5,017 nucleotides of DNA from Alphaproteobacteria bacterium (GTDB lineage Bacteria; Pseudomonadota; Alphaproteobacteria; DSM-16000; Inquilinaceae). The notes beneath the pieces are model-generated. The model was not told the DNA's origin and did no database searches. It was given only the letters and a program-made list of their open reading frames with translations. The translations under genes were made by a program, and so were the position numbers. Below, piece by piece: positions 1 through 5,017 of the stretch. The stretch is from NCBI GenBank assembly GCA_029263555.1, contig JAJUFW010000254.1:1-5017 (forward strand), read 5' to 3'. How positions within the stretch are numbered: the stretch's first letter is position 1; each line of letters begins with the position of its first letter.

Positions 1-362
1 ACGACGCCGTCGACCGGATGCGACCGGATCAGCTCTTCCGCCTCCATGGCGAGAAGATTGCGGTAGAGCATCGTTGTCGGCTTGATGTTGCTTTCCGAAA
101 GCGACAACACCGGCAGCTCGACGGGAAAGCCTCCCGCCTGAAGGACGCCGCGCTTCACGTCCTCGACCCGCTGGCGGAAATGGGCGTGGCAGGGATTGAG
201 ATCGGACCAGGTATTGAGGATGCCGATGATCGGCCGCCCTGCGAGTTCATCGACAGAGTAGCCCATCTGCATCATGCGGGAACGGTGCCCGAAGCTGCGA
301 AGGTCGTCGGGGGCGAACCAGCGGGCACTGCGGAGGTCTTCGGGTTTCTTCGTTCGCGTCAT
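1..362 (-). CDS. IlvD/Edd-family dehydratase, N-terminal part (runs off left edge)
   Basis: The reading frame starts at the ATG whose complement is at 360-362 and stays open to position 1, giving 120 codons of an expected roughly 570-600. The translation carries family landmarks: LRSARWF near residues 10-16, GRPIIGILNTWSDLNPCHAHF at about 42-62, QAGGFPVELPVLSLSES at about 75-91, and KPTTMLYRNLLAMEAEELIRSHPVDGV at 94-120. Cys58 in the NTWSDxxPC motif matches the first iron-sulfur cluster ligand of the family; the other ligands lie beyond the edge. Members dehydrate 2,3-dihydroxy acids to 2-keto-3-deoxy acids in the cytoplasm. The sequence looks more like the sugar-acid branch (L-arabinonate type) than the branched-chain amino-acid enzyme, and its place after tctA suggests catabolism of the imported acid. 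The exact substrate is unknown. A weak GGGA ribosome site lies about 8 nt upstream. It sits 116 nt after tctA and is probably the fourth operon gene. Confidence 0.93.
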   Translation of the reverse strand, partial: MTRTKKPEDLRSARWFAPDDLRSFGHRSRMMQMGYSVDELAGRPIIGILNTWSDLNPCHAHFRQRVEDVKRGVLQAGGFPVELPVLSLSESNIKPTTMLYRNLLAMEAEELIRSHPVDGV

Positions 363-427
363 GTCGTTTTCCCGGTATGGACAGGGTACCGTTAGTGGAG
401 CGTCAGGCTCGCAAGACAAGGGGAGCC

Positions 428-478
428 GGCCGCCCCGCTTCGAAAGTCGGTCGGGCGGTTCGAACGTCGGGGCGGGCC
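428..478 (-). other. Strong stem-loop directly after the tctA stop codon
   Basis: Positions 428-437 pair with 468-478 (10 G-C pairs, with one bulged base at 476). Further in, TTCGAA at 439-444 pairs with TTCGAA at 459-464, leaving a 14-nt loop. On the operon transcript this hairpin starts at the base after the tctA stop. No U-run follows it, so it is not a classical intrinsic terminator. A second small hairpin (GGCTC/GAGCC, 406-410 with 423-427) follows. The likely role is 3'-end protection of the tctABC message or partial termination that lowers dehydratase expression; this is inference. Confidence 0.55.
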
Positions 479-2098
479 TCAGGGGCGCGGGGTTGCTGCG
501 CTCTCCGCCTCGCCCAGAGAAGACCGGGTTGCGGCGGCCGGGATCTCCTGGCCGTCCGGCTTCCCCTCCATCCGTTCCTCGTTGAAGGCATCGGTCCGTT
601 CCTGGGCCGCTGTCGGCCGGAACGCGGCATAGACCTGCCAGGCGATCGAGAGGGCGGCGACGGCGAGGAAGGCCGCCGAGATCGGATTGGTGAGAAAGCC
701 GGTGAAGTCGCCGCCGGAGAGCATCAGACCCCGTCGCAGATTGGTCTCCGCCATGGGTCCCAGAATGAACCCGATGATGAAGGGTGCCGTCGGAATGCCG
801 CCCTTCACGAAGGCGTAGCCCAGCACGCCGAAGATGAGGATCGTCCAGATGTCGAAAATGCGGCTCGCCAGACCGAAGGCGCCGACGGCGCACAGCACCA
901 GGATGACCGGCAGCAGGATGTGCTTCGGGATCGCCAGGAGGCGGATGAAGATCCGAAGTCCATAGAATTCCAGGATCAACATCAGCACCGCCGACAGCAC
1001 CAGCGCGGCGAAGATCGTGTAGACGAGCTCGCCCTGGGTTATGAACAGCATCGGGCCCGGCTGGATGCCATGGATCATCAGTCCGCCCAGCATGACCGCG
1101 GTCACCGCGTCACCCGGAATGCCGAGGGTCAGAAGCGGGATCATCGCGCCGCCGATGCCCGCGTTGTTCGCCGTCTCGGAAGCGACCACCCCTTCGATCG
1201 TCCCCTTCCCGAACTGCTCGGGCGTCTTCGAGCGCTTCTTCGCGACGATATAGGCGATGATGTTCGACGTACCGGCGCCGATGCCCGGCAGGATGCCGAT
1301 GCAGATGCCGATGACCGCCGAGCGGATGGCGTTCGGGATCTGCCCGAAGAATTCCTTCAAGGTGAAGCCGAAGCCGCGGACCTTCGACTTGACCGGCGCC
1401 GAAACGCCGACGCCGCTGCTCGAATGCGCCTGTTCGGCGACCTTTATCACCTCCGCGACGGCGAACATGCCGACGAGGACGGTCAGGATGGAGAAGCCGG
1501 CGTTCAGCTCCACCGTTCCGAAGGTGAAGCGCGGAATCGCGTCGACCGGGGCGATCCCGACCGTGGAGACGGCAAAGCCCGCGATGCCTGAGAAAATGCC
1601 CTTGACCATCGACCCGGTCGACAGCGTCGCGATCAGCGTGAGCGAGAACACCGCGATCGCGAAATATTCGTGAGGGCCGAACGACAGGGCCACGCGCGCC
1701 AGCGACGGCGCAATGAACACCAGGGCTGCGATGGACAGGATCGTGCCGATGAAGGAAAACACGATCCCGACGCCGAGCGCCTTGGCGCCCTCCCCCTTCT
1801 CCATGAGCGGCCCGCCGTCGAACGTGGTCGCGACGGACGAGGGAGTCCCCGGAATCTTCAGCAGGATGGCCGAGATCAGGCCGCCCGACGTCGCCCCGAC
1901 GAAGAGCGCGACCAGAAGCGAGATGCCCGCCGCCGGGCCAAGCCCGTAGGTCATTGGCAGGCACAGTGCGACCGCCATGACCGCGGTCAGGCCCGGCACT
2001 GCGCCGAACACGATCCCGACGGCGACGCCCGCCGCGATGAGCAGAACGCTTTCCGGCGCCAGGACGTTGATGAAGCCCTGAGCGAATAAATCCAACAT
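479..2098 (-). CDS. tctA: TctA: large membrane subunit of a tripartite tricarboxylate transporter
   Basis: The 539-residue protein is slightly longer than the roughly 500 usual for TctA. It is the large inner-membrane subunit that moves the substrate delivered by the periplasmic binding protein, driven by an ion gradient rather than ATP. Diagnostic blocks are GAVPGLTAVMAVALCLPMTY at about 32-51, the signature GATSGGLISAILLKIPGTP near 68-86 followed by SSVATTFDGGPLMEKG, and in the middle GIGAGTSNIIAYIVAKK with ETANNAGIGGAMIPLLTLGIPG. Hydrophobic segments recur along the chain, fitting about 10-12 membrane spans. The last 40-45 residues form a hydrophilic Ala/Glu/Pro-rich tail that is likely cytoplasmic and accounts for the extra length. 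The start is an ATG preceded by GGAGAG about 7 nt upstream. The gene follows tctB after 12 nt, so the two are surely cotranscribed and possibly translationally coupled. Family assignment is secure; substrate is unknown. Confidence 0.97.
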   Translation of the reverse strand: MLDLFAQGFINVLAPESVLLIAAGVAVGIVFGAVPGLTAVMAVALCLPMTYGLGPAAGISLLVALFVGATSGGLISAILLKIPGTPSSVATTFDGGPLMEKGEGAKALGVGIVFSFIGTILSIAALVFIAPSLARVALSFGPHEYFAIAVFSLTLIATLSTGSMVKGIFSGIAGFAVSTVGIAPVDAIPRFTFGTVELNAGFSILTVLVGMFAVAEVIKVAEQAHSSSGVGVSAPVKSKVRGFGFTLKEFFGQIPNAIRSAVIGICIGILPGIGAGTSNIIAYIVAKKRSKTPEQFGKGTIEGVVASETANNAGIGGAMIPLLTLGIPGDAVTAVMLGGLMIHGIQPGPMLFITQGELVYTIFAALVLSAVLMLILEFYGLRIFIRLLAIPKHILLPVILVLCAVGAFGLASRIFDIWTILIFGVLGYAFVKGGIPTAPFIIGFILGPMAETNLRRGLMLSGGDFTGFLTNPISAAFLAVAALSIAWQVYAAFRPTAAQERTDAFNEERMEGKPDGQEIPAAATRSSLGEAESAATPRP

Positions 2099-2110
2099 GG
2101 TCTCTCTCCG

Positions 2111-2611
2111 TCAGGGCAGGAACGTCGTCAGCGGGCCGGCCGGTAGCATCAGGTCGAAGCCGTAGCGGAACGTGACGAAGATCACGGCCGCGCAGGCGAC
2201 CGCCATGACGGCGTAGAAGGGATACCGCACCTTCTTCCCGTCCCGCGGCGTCAGCACGACGAACTGGAGGAACAGGTACAGCGCCGCCGCGATGGGGAAG
2301 CCGAGCGGACGGAGGGCGGCGGTGAAGGCCGCCACCAGAACGAGCGTCTTGGCGACCGGGATGAGGTTCCCGCCCGGCTGCCCGCCCTTCGCGCCGGACG
2401 ACTGCCCCGCCGCGGGCTTCTTCGGACGCCGCAGGCTCGTCAGGATCTGGATGGCACCGAGGCCGACGGTCGCCAGGGCAAGAACATAGGGCACGAAGGC
2501 CGCGTCCACCGCCCCCCGGCGTGGCAGGTTGGACGTGATGAACAGGTATCCAAGTCCCGCCGCCAGCATCAGGACGCCGACGACGGCCTCCTTGGTTCGG
2601 GTTTCGACCAT
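2111..2611 (-). CDS. tctB: TctB: small membrane subunit of a tripartite tricarboxylate transporter
   Basis: The 166-residue protein has the size and layout of TctB, the poorly conserved small membrane subunit that partners TctA. Hydrophobic segments fall near residues 9-26, 38-59, 84-101, 103-121 and 131-150. A Gly/Lys/Pro-rich hydrophilic loop (about 61-82) separates the second and third. The end, FRYGFDLMLPAGPLTTFLP, resembles the LP-x-G ending common in this family. The ATG start has GGGAG 6 nt upstream. Primary sequence alone would give a modest assignment, but the position between tctC and tctA, all on one strand, makes it firm. The 81-nt gap from tctC contains a strong stem-loop. The subunit is required for transport in characterised TTT systems, but its mechanistic role is less clear than that of TctA. 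Confidence 0.93.
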   Translation of the reverse strand: MVETRTKEAVVGVLMLAAGLGYLFITSNLPRRGAVDAAFVPYVLALATVGLGAIQILTSLRRPKKPAAGQSSGAKGGQPGGNLIPVAKTLVLVAAFTAALRPLGFPIAAALYLFLQFVVLTPRDGKKVRYPFYAVMAVACAAVIFVTFRYGFDLMLPAGPLTTFLP

Positions 2612-2636
2612 TGGTTTCTCCCGAGCAGGAAGGTGG

Positions 2637-2672
2637 CCGGGCGCGGGCCTGCTGCCAGACTACCGCGCCCGG
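2637..2672 (-). other. Perfect 10-bp inverted repeat between tctC and tctB (mRNA stem-loop)
   Basis: CCGGGCGCGG at 2637-2646 and its exact reverse complement CCGCGCCCGG at 2663-2672 flank a 16-nt loop. The stem is entirely G-C. On the transcript it lies 20 nt after the tctC stop and 25 nt before the tctB start. No U-run follows, so readthrough into tctB is expected. Stem-loops at this place in binding-protein transporter operons are known to protect the upstream message, which raises the binding protein above the membrane subunits. That role is inferred here. Confidence 0.6.
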
Positions 2673-2692
2673 AGATCGTCCCTTCAGCCGTG

Positions 2693-3658
2693 TCAGCGGA
2701 TCGCGAGCAGTTCCTCGCGGTACTGCATGTAGTTGTCTCGGATCGCGTTCAGCCGCTCGACACCTTCTTCGCGGCCGTAGAAGCTCACCGGCTGGCGGTA
2801 GCCCTGCTCGAGATCCTTCGCATATTCGGGGATCTCGATGATCTCGCGCATGATCTCCTCCATGCGCCGGACGATCGCTTCGTCCGTCCCCTTGGGAAAG
2901 GCGATGATGTACGGGTTGTTCATGACGAAGTCGATGCCCTGCTCCCGGAATGTCGGGATCTCGCCCAGGAGCGGGTTGCGCTCCTCGTTGGGCTGGCCCA
3001 GCACGACCAGATCGCCGGACTCGTGATAATCCTGGACGGCCCCATAGGCGATGCCGGCGACATGGATGCGCCCGCCGAGGAGGTTCGCGATCTTCTCGGC
3101 CGCGGACCCGGTGTCCACCACCATCATGTCCGCACCCGAAAGATTCTGGAAGATGAGGCCCTGAAGGTGCGAATAGCCGCCAAGCTCGGTGCCGAAGATC
3201 ACGCTGTCCGGCTCTGCCTTCGTCCGTTCGATCAACTGGTCGACATTCTCGATGCCGGACTGCGCGCTGGCGACGAAAACGGCGCCCTGGTCGACCGCCG
3301 GGATGCAGCAGATCTCGAATTCGTCGATGCCGTAATTGGCGAGCTGCGAGACCTCGGTCACGATGAGGTGTCCGGTGTGACCGAACAGCATGGTGTAGCC
3401 GTCGGGCTCGGCGTCGCGCACCGCGGTTGTGGCGATAGTCGCGCCGCCGCCCGGCATGTTGGTGACCACCATCGAGACGCCGGTGACCTGCTCGAAATAC
3501 TTCGCGATGGTCCGGGCATTGAAGTCGGTATCTCCGCCCGGGCTGGCGCCGATGATGACGTTGATCGTCCGGTTGGGCCAGTCGGTCTCCGCAAGAGCGG
3601 TCGTCGACAGAAGGGCGGCGGCCGCGACGGCCAGGACCGCGGTAACGGGCTTTGTCAT
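2693..3658 (-). CDS. tctC: TctC/Bug-family periplasmic solute-binding protein of the TTT transporter
   Basis: The 321-residue precursor has a typical Sec signal peptide: basic start MTKP, hydrophobic core at 5-17, and a likely cut after ALA at 21-23, leaving about 298 residues. The mature start WPNRTINVIIGASPGGDTDFNAR (27-49) matches the Bug-family opening (WPxRPIxxxVPxxPGGxxDxxAR), which forms part of the ligand pocket. MPGGGATIATTAVRDAEPDGYTMLFG (68-93) is the second hallmark. The protein would bind an organic or sugar acid in the periplasm and hand it to TctA/TctB. It deviates from the common PGGG pattern in having PGGD. It also has a vicinal Cys-Cys pair in EICCIP (about residue 118), unusual for an exported protein unless the two are disulfide-bonded or buried. 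It is the first gene of the operon, with a strong GGGAGGA site 8-9 nt before the ATG. Substrate identity cannot be read from sequence. Confidence 0.97.
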   Translation of the reverse strand: MTKPVTAVLAVAAAALLSTTALAETDWPNRTINVIIGASPGGDTDFNARTIAKYFEQVTGVSMVVTNMPGGGATIATTAVRDAEPDGYTMLFGHTGHLIVTEVSQLANYGIDEFEICCIPAVDQGAVFVASAQSGIENVDQLIERTKAEPDSVIFGTELGGYSHLQGLIFQNLSGADMMVVDTGSAAEKIANLLGGRIHVAGIAYGAVQDYHESGDLVVLGQPNEERNPLLGEIPTFREQGIDFVMNNPYIIAFPKGTDEAIVRRMEEIMREIIEIPEYAKDLEQGYRQPVSFYGREEGVERLNAIRDNYMQYREELLAIR

Positions 3659-3690
3659 CGGACAATTCCTCCCATTGCCTGTTTATCGCT

Positions 3691-3720
3691 TTTCCGCGAC
3701 TACTAAAGCACTAATATATT
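3691..3720 (+). promoter_or_regulatory. Possible promoter of the first gntR gene
   Basis: A TATATT hexamer at 3715-3720 (5 of 6 to the sigma-70 -10 consensus) lies 18 nt after a weak TTTCCG at 3691-3696 (3 of 6 to the -35). This is the only AT-rich stretch in the divergent region, and the -10 is inside the candidate operator, which fits autorepression. The AATATATT core is itself palindromic, so it also offers TATATT on the minus strand for tctC, but no convincing -35 was found there; TTGGAA (complement of 3731-3736) is only 12 nt away. Confidence 0.3.
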
Positions 3721-3725
3721 TGTGC
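3708..3725. promoter_or_regulatory. Candidate GntR operator in the tctC/gntR divergent region
   Basis: GCACTAATATATTTGTGC is an 18-bp near-perfect palindrome: eight of nine base pairs are symmetric, and only T3712/T3721 breaks the dyad. Its centre is about 58 nt from the tctC start. The same motif (GCACTAATRTATTWG) recurs at 4609-4623 before the second regulator gene. Length, AT-rich core and location fit an operator of an FCD-type GntR dimer controlling both directions. Assignment to these particular regulators is inference. Confidence 0.65.
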
Positions 3726-3851
3726 GTCGATTCCAAGAGGGTTCTGACCACCGGCCCCGGGTGAGGCGAGGAAACTATGGTTCGAAGCGCCGGAGGCTGG
3801 CATATCGCAGCCCGAGCCCATATTGAGCGGGAAGTTCCCGAAGGCCAGAAG

Positions 3852-4532
3852 ATGCAGCAGACCCGACGTCGCCGGTCGCGCGCCGACGCGATCTATGACC
3901 AGCTCCGAGAGATGATCGTGACGCTCGAGCTGCGTCCCGGGACCGTCCTGATCGAGAAGGAGCTCTGCCAGCGCTTCAGCGTCAGCCGGACACCGGTCCG
4001 GGAGGCGACGCTCCGCCTGGCCGAGCATGGCCTCGTGATCATCGTCCCCCAGCACGCGACCTTCGTCTCCGGCATCAATCCCGACGCCGTCCGCCAGGCC
4101 CATTTCCTGCGCGAGAATCTCGAGGTGCCGGTCGTCCTCCGCCTCTGCGACGCCGGGCACCTGGATCTGAGCGAGCCGCGCGCCCTCCTCCTCGAACAGC
4201 AGATATTGCTGGCGCGGGAAGATCATAAGGCTTTCGTGCCGCTCGACGACCGGTTTCACGAGGCGCTCTTCGGCCTCGCCGGCATGGGCGACCTCTGGAC
4301 CGTGATCCACGCGAAGAAGGCGCAACTGGACCGCATCCGGTTCCTGCAGGCGCCTGAGCCCGGAAAGCTGGCCAGCCTCGTCAGCCAGCACGAGGCGATC
4401 CTGAAGGCCATTGCCGAGCACGACCACCCGGCTGCGGAACGGGTCGTCCGGGCCCATGTCTCCGGCGCGCTCGCCTATATGGAACGCCTGCTCGAGACCC
4501 GGCCCGATCTGTTCCAGATCGTAGGCCCTTAA
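3852..4532 (+). CDS. FCD-family GntR transcriptional regulator, divergent from the transporter operon
   Basis: The 226-residue protein is a normal size for the FadR/FCD subfamily. A basic leader (QTRRRRSR) precedes the winged helix-turn-helix: ADAIYDQLREMIVTLELRPG at 11-30, then ELCQRFSVSRTPVREATLRLAEHGLVIIVPQHATFVSGI at 37-75, with the hallmark SRTPVREAxxRLxxxGLV. The all-helical FCD effector domain follows from about 78. It contains the likely metal and ligand residues Asp132 and His136 (DDRFH), His180 (QHEAI) and His202 (RAHV). Such proteins bind DNA as dimers and usually sense sugar or organic acids. An in-frame ATG at 3777 would add 25 residues and has a better ribosome site (GAGG, 5 nt). 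I prefer 3852 because the extra codons are only about 54% GC at third positions against about 83% just after, and because the family rarely has such a leader. It probably represses tctC and itself through the palindrome at 3708-3725. Confidence 0.93.
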   Translation: MQQTRRRRSRADAIYDQLREMIVTLELRPGTVLIEKELCQRFSVSRTPVREATLRLAEHGLVIIVPQHATFVSGINPDAVRQAHFLRENLEVPVVLRLCDAGHLDLSEPRALLLEQQILLAREDHKAFVPLDDRFHEALFGLAGMGDLWTVIHAKKAQLDRIRFLQAPEPGKLASLVSQHEAILKAIAEHDHPAAERVVRAHVSGALAYMERLLETRPDLFQIVGP

Positions 4533-4540
4533 GGCCGCCG

Positions 4541-4605
4541 GTCCCTTCCCGCACCCGGCCCTGCCCGTCTCCCGGCGCGCCCACCCTTGCCCTTCGGCCC
4601 GCCCT
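4541..4605 (+). terminator. C-rich, G-poor stretch after the first gntR gene (possible Rho-dependent termination region)
   Basis: Starting 9 nt past the stop codon, 65 nt contain 38 C against 14 G and only 2 A, with little strong hairpin potential and no T-run. C-over-G bubbles of this kind in untranslated RNA are the usual mark of Rho loading sites. No intrinsic terminator is visible in the 115-nt gap between the two regulator genes, so this is the only termination candidate seen. Composition alone is weak evidence in GC-rich DNA. Confidence 0.3.
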
Positions 4606-4616
4606 GGTGCACTAAT
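4587..4616 (+). promoter_or_regulatory. Possible promoter of the second gntR gene
   Basis: TTGCCC at 4587-4592 (4 of 6 to the -35 consensus) and ACTAAT at 4611-4616 (4 of 6 to the -10) are separated by 18 nt. The -10 lies inside the candidate operator at 4609-4626. Transcription would start near 4623, leaving a leader of about 25 nt before the TTG start at 4648. Both hexamers are weak matches, so this is tentative. Confidence 0.33.
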
Positions 4617-4626
4617 GTATTAGCAC
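4609..4626. promoter_or_regulatory. Second copy of the candidate GntR operator, before the second gntR gene
   Basis: GCACTAATGTATTAGCAC agrees with the site at 3708-3725 in 13 of its first 15 positions. The core CTAAT-GT-ATTAG (4612-4623) is an inverted repeat around the same centre as in the first copy, and an outer GGTGC/GCACC pair (4606-4610, 4623-4627) surrounds it. The centre lies 30 nt before the start codon, a typical place for repression. It is an AT-rich island in a very C-rich spacer, which makes chance less likely. Confidence 0.65.
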
Positions 4627-4632
4627 CTGCTT

Positions 4633-4640
4633 GGGAGGAA
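4633..4640 (+). promoter_or_regulatory. Ribosome binding site that fixes the TTG start of the second gntR gene
   Basis: GGGAGGAA lies 7-9 nt before TTG at 4648-4650. The frame has an in-frame TAG at 4621-4623, and no ATG, GTG or other TTG occurs before the helix-turn-helix is already under way (next TTG is codon 31). This strong site therefore decides the non-ATG start. Confidence 0.8.
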
Positions 4641-4647
4641 TCTTCGT

Positions 4648-5017
4648 TTGACCGCGCGCGTCGATACCGGATCCAATCGGTCTGTCTCGCTCGACCTCTT
4701 CGGCGACCTGCGCCGGCGGATCGTCGAGCTTGACCTCTTGCCGGGCGCTCCGCTGTCGCGGTCCGACCTGCAGCGCCATTACGGCGTCAGCTCGACCCCC
4801 ATCCGTGACGCGCTGCTCAAGCTGCAGGAAGAAGGGCTGGTGGAGATCTATCCGCAGTCGCGGACCCTGATCAGCCGCATCGACCTCGACCAGGCCCGCC
4901 AGGCGCAGTTCCTGCGCAGCTCGGTCGAACAGAACGTCGTCCACCATCTGGCCCGCGCCCCGAATGCGGCACTGATCGCGACGCTGAACCACATCGTTTC
5001 CCTGCAGGAGGATCGCG
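4648..5017 (+). CDS. Second FCD-type GntR regulator, N-terminal part (runs off right edge)
   Basis: The frame opens at a TTG start and stays open to the window end, giving 123 codons of an expected 220-240. The winged helix-turn-helix is clear: LDLFGDLRRRIVELDLLPG at 15-33, then SRSDLQRHYGVSSTPIRDALLKLQEEGLVEIYPQSRTLISRID at 37-79, with STPIRDALLKLxxxGLV as the GntR hallmark. The effector domain begins with DQARQAQFLRSSVEQNVVHHLA (81-102). This is close to DAVRQAHFLRENLEVPVVLRL of the upstream regulator, so the two are paralogues of one subfamily. Metal-ligand residues would lie beyond the edge. It lies 115 nt after the first regulator with the candidate operator in between, which suggests its own regulated promoter. 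The effector is probably an acid related to the transported substrate. The whole gene could not be checked for intactness. Confidence 0.92.
   Translation, partial: MTARVDTGSNRSVSLDLFGDLRRRIVELDLLPGAPLSRSDLQRHYGVSSTPIRDALLKLQEEGLVEIYPQSRTLISRIDLDQARQAQFLRSSVEQNVVHHLARAPNAALIATLNHIVSLQEDR

Noticed and set aside
386..398. A possible third operator half-site (CACTAA on the minus strand, complement of 392-397) before the dehydratase
   Set aside because: Only six bases match, the second half does not fit, and the gene is probably read from the tctC promoter.
377..1591. A 404-codon open frame on the plus strand opposite tctA
   Set aside because: It is antisense to conserved TctA coding sequence and rich in Arg, Asp and His with no domain, signal or ribosome-site support.
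1110..3665. An 851-codon open frame on the minus strand spanning tctC, tctB and part of tctA
   Set aside because: It lies in another frame of genes with clear family motifs. Its translation is Arg/Gly/Pro-rich without recognisable domains, the usual shadow frame in GC-rich DNA.
2633..3706. A 357-codon plus-strand frame opposite tctC
   Set aside because: It mirrors the tctC codons; the minus-strand product has a signal peptide and Bug-family motifs, so this is a shadow.
3713..3736. A sigma-70 promoter for tctC made of TTGGAA and TATATT on the minus strand
   Set aside because: The spacer is only 12 nt, too short for sigma-70. The promoter is probably in this area but could not be placed.
3711..4457. 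A 248-codon minus-strand frame opposite the first gntR
   Set aside because: It is antisense to a clear winged-helix/FCD protein and would run through the divergent promoter region; no independent support.
4524..4536. GGCC-CTTAA-GGCC repeat overlapping the stop of the first gntR as an intrinsic terminator
   Set aside because: The stem is only 4 bp and there is no T-run after it.

Overview
The window comes from a GC-rich bacterial chromosome or large replicon, most likely an alphaproteobacterium. This rests on strong GC bias at third codon positions, a complete tripartite tricarboxylate transporter (TTT) set, and FCD-type GntR regulators beside a sugar-acid-type dehydratase. The lineage is inferred from gene content and sequence character only.

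Layout. A leftward operon occupies the first 3.66 kb. In transcription order it holds tctC (periplasmic binding protein, 3658 to 2693), tctB (small membrane subunit, 2611 to 2111), tctA (large membrane subunit, 2098 to 479) and the start of an IlvD/Edd-family [Fe-S] dehydratase (362 to 1, cut by the window edge). Strong stem-loops lie in the tctC-tctB gap and directly after the tctA stop. To the right, two rightward genes encode FCD-family GntR regulators. The first (about 3852-4532) is divergent from tctC. The second (4648 to the right edge, truncated) starts with TTG.

How it fits together. TctC would capture an organic or sugar acid in the periplasm, TctA/TctB would import it, and the dehydratase would convert a dihydroxy acid (an aldonate or similar) into a 2-keto-3-deoxy acid. 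FCD GntR proteins commonly sense such acids. A near-palindromic 18-bp site, GCACTAATATATTTGTGC, lies in the tctC/gntR divergent region. A sister copy, GCACTAATGTATTAGCAC, lies just before the second regulator gene. This pair is the best candidate for a shared operator linking transporter, dehydratase and both regulators. The substrate cannot be named from the sequence.

No RNA genes, mobile elements, CRISPR arrays or prophage signs were seen. No stretch over 300 bases lacks a gene. Apart from the regulatory architecture this is an ordinary catabolic locus; I see no clearly novel system.
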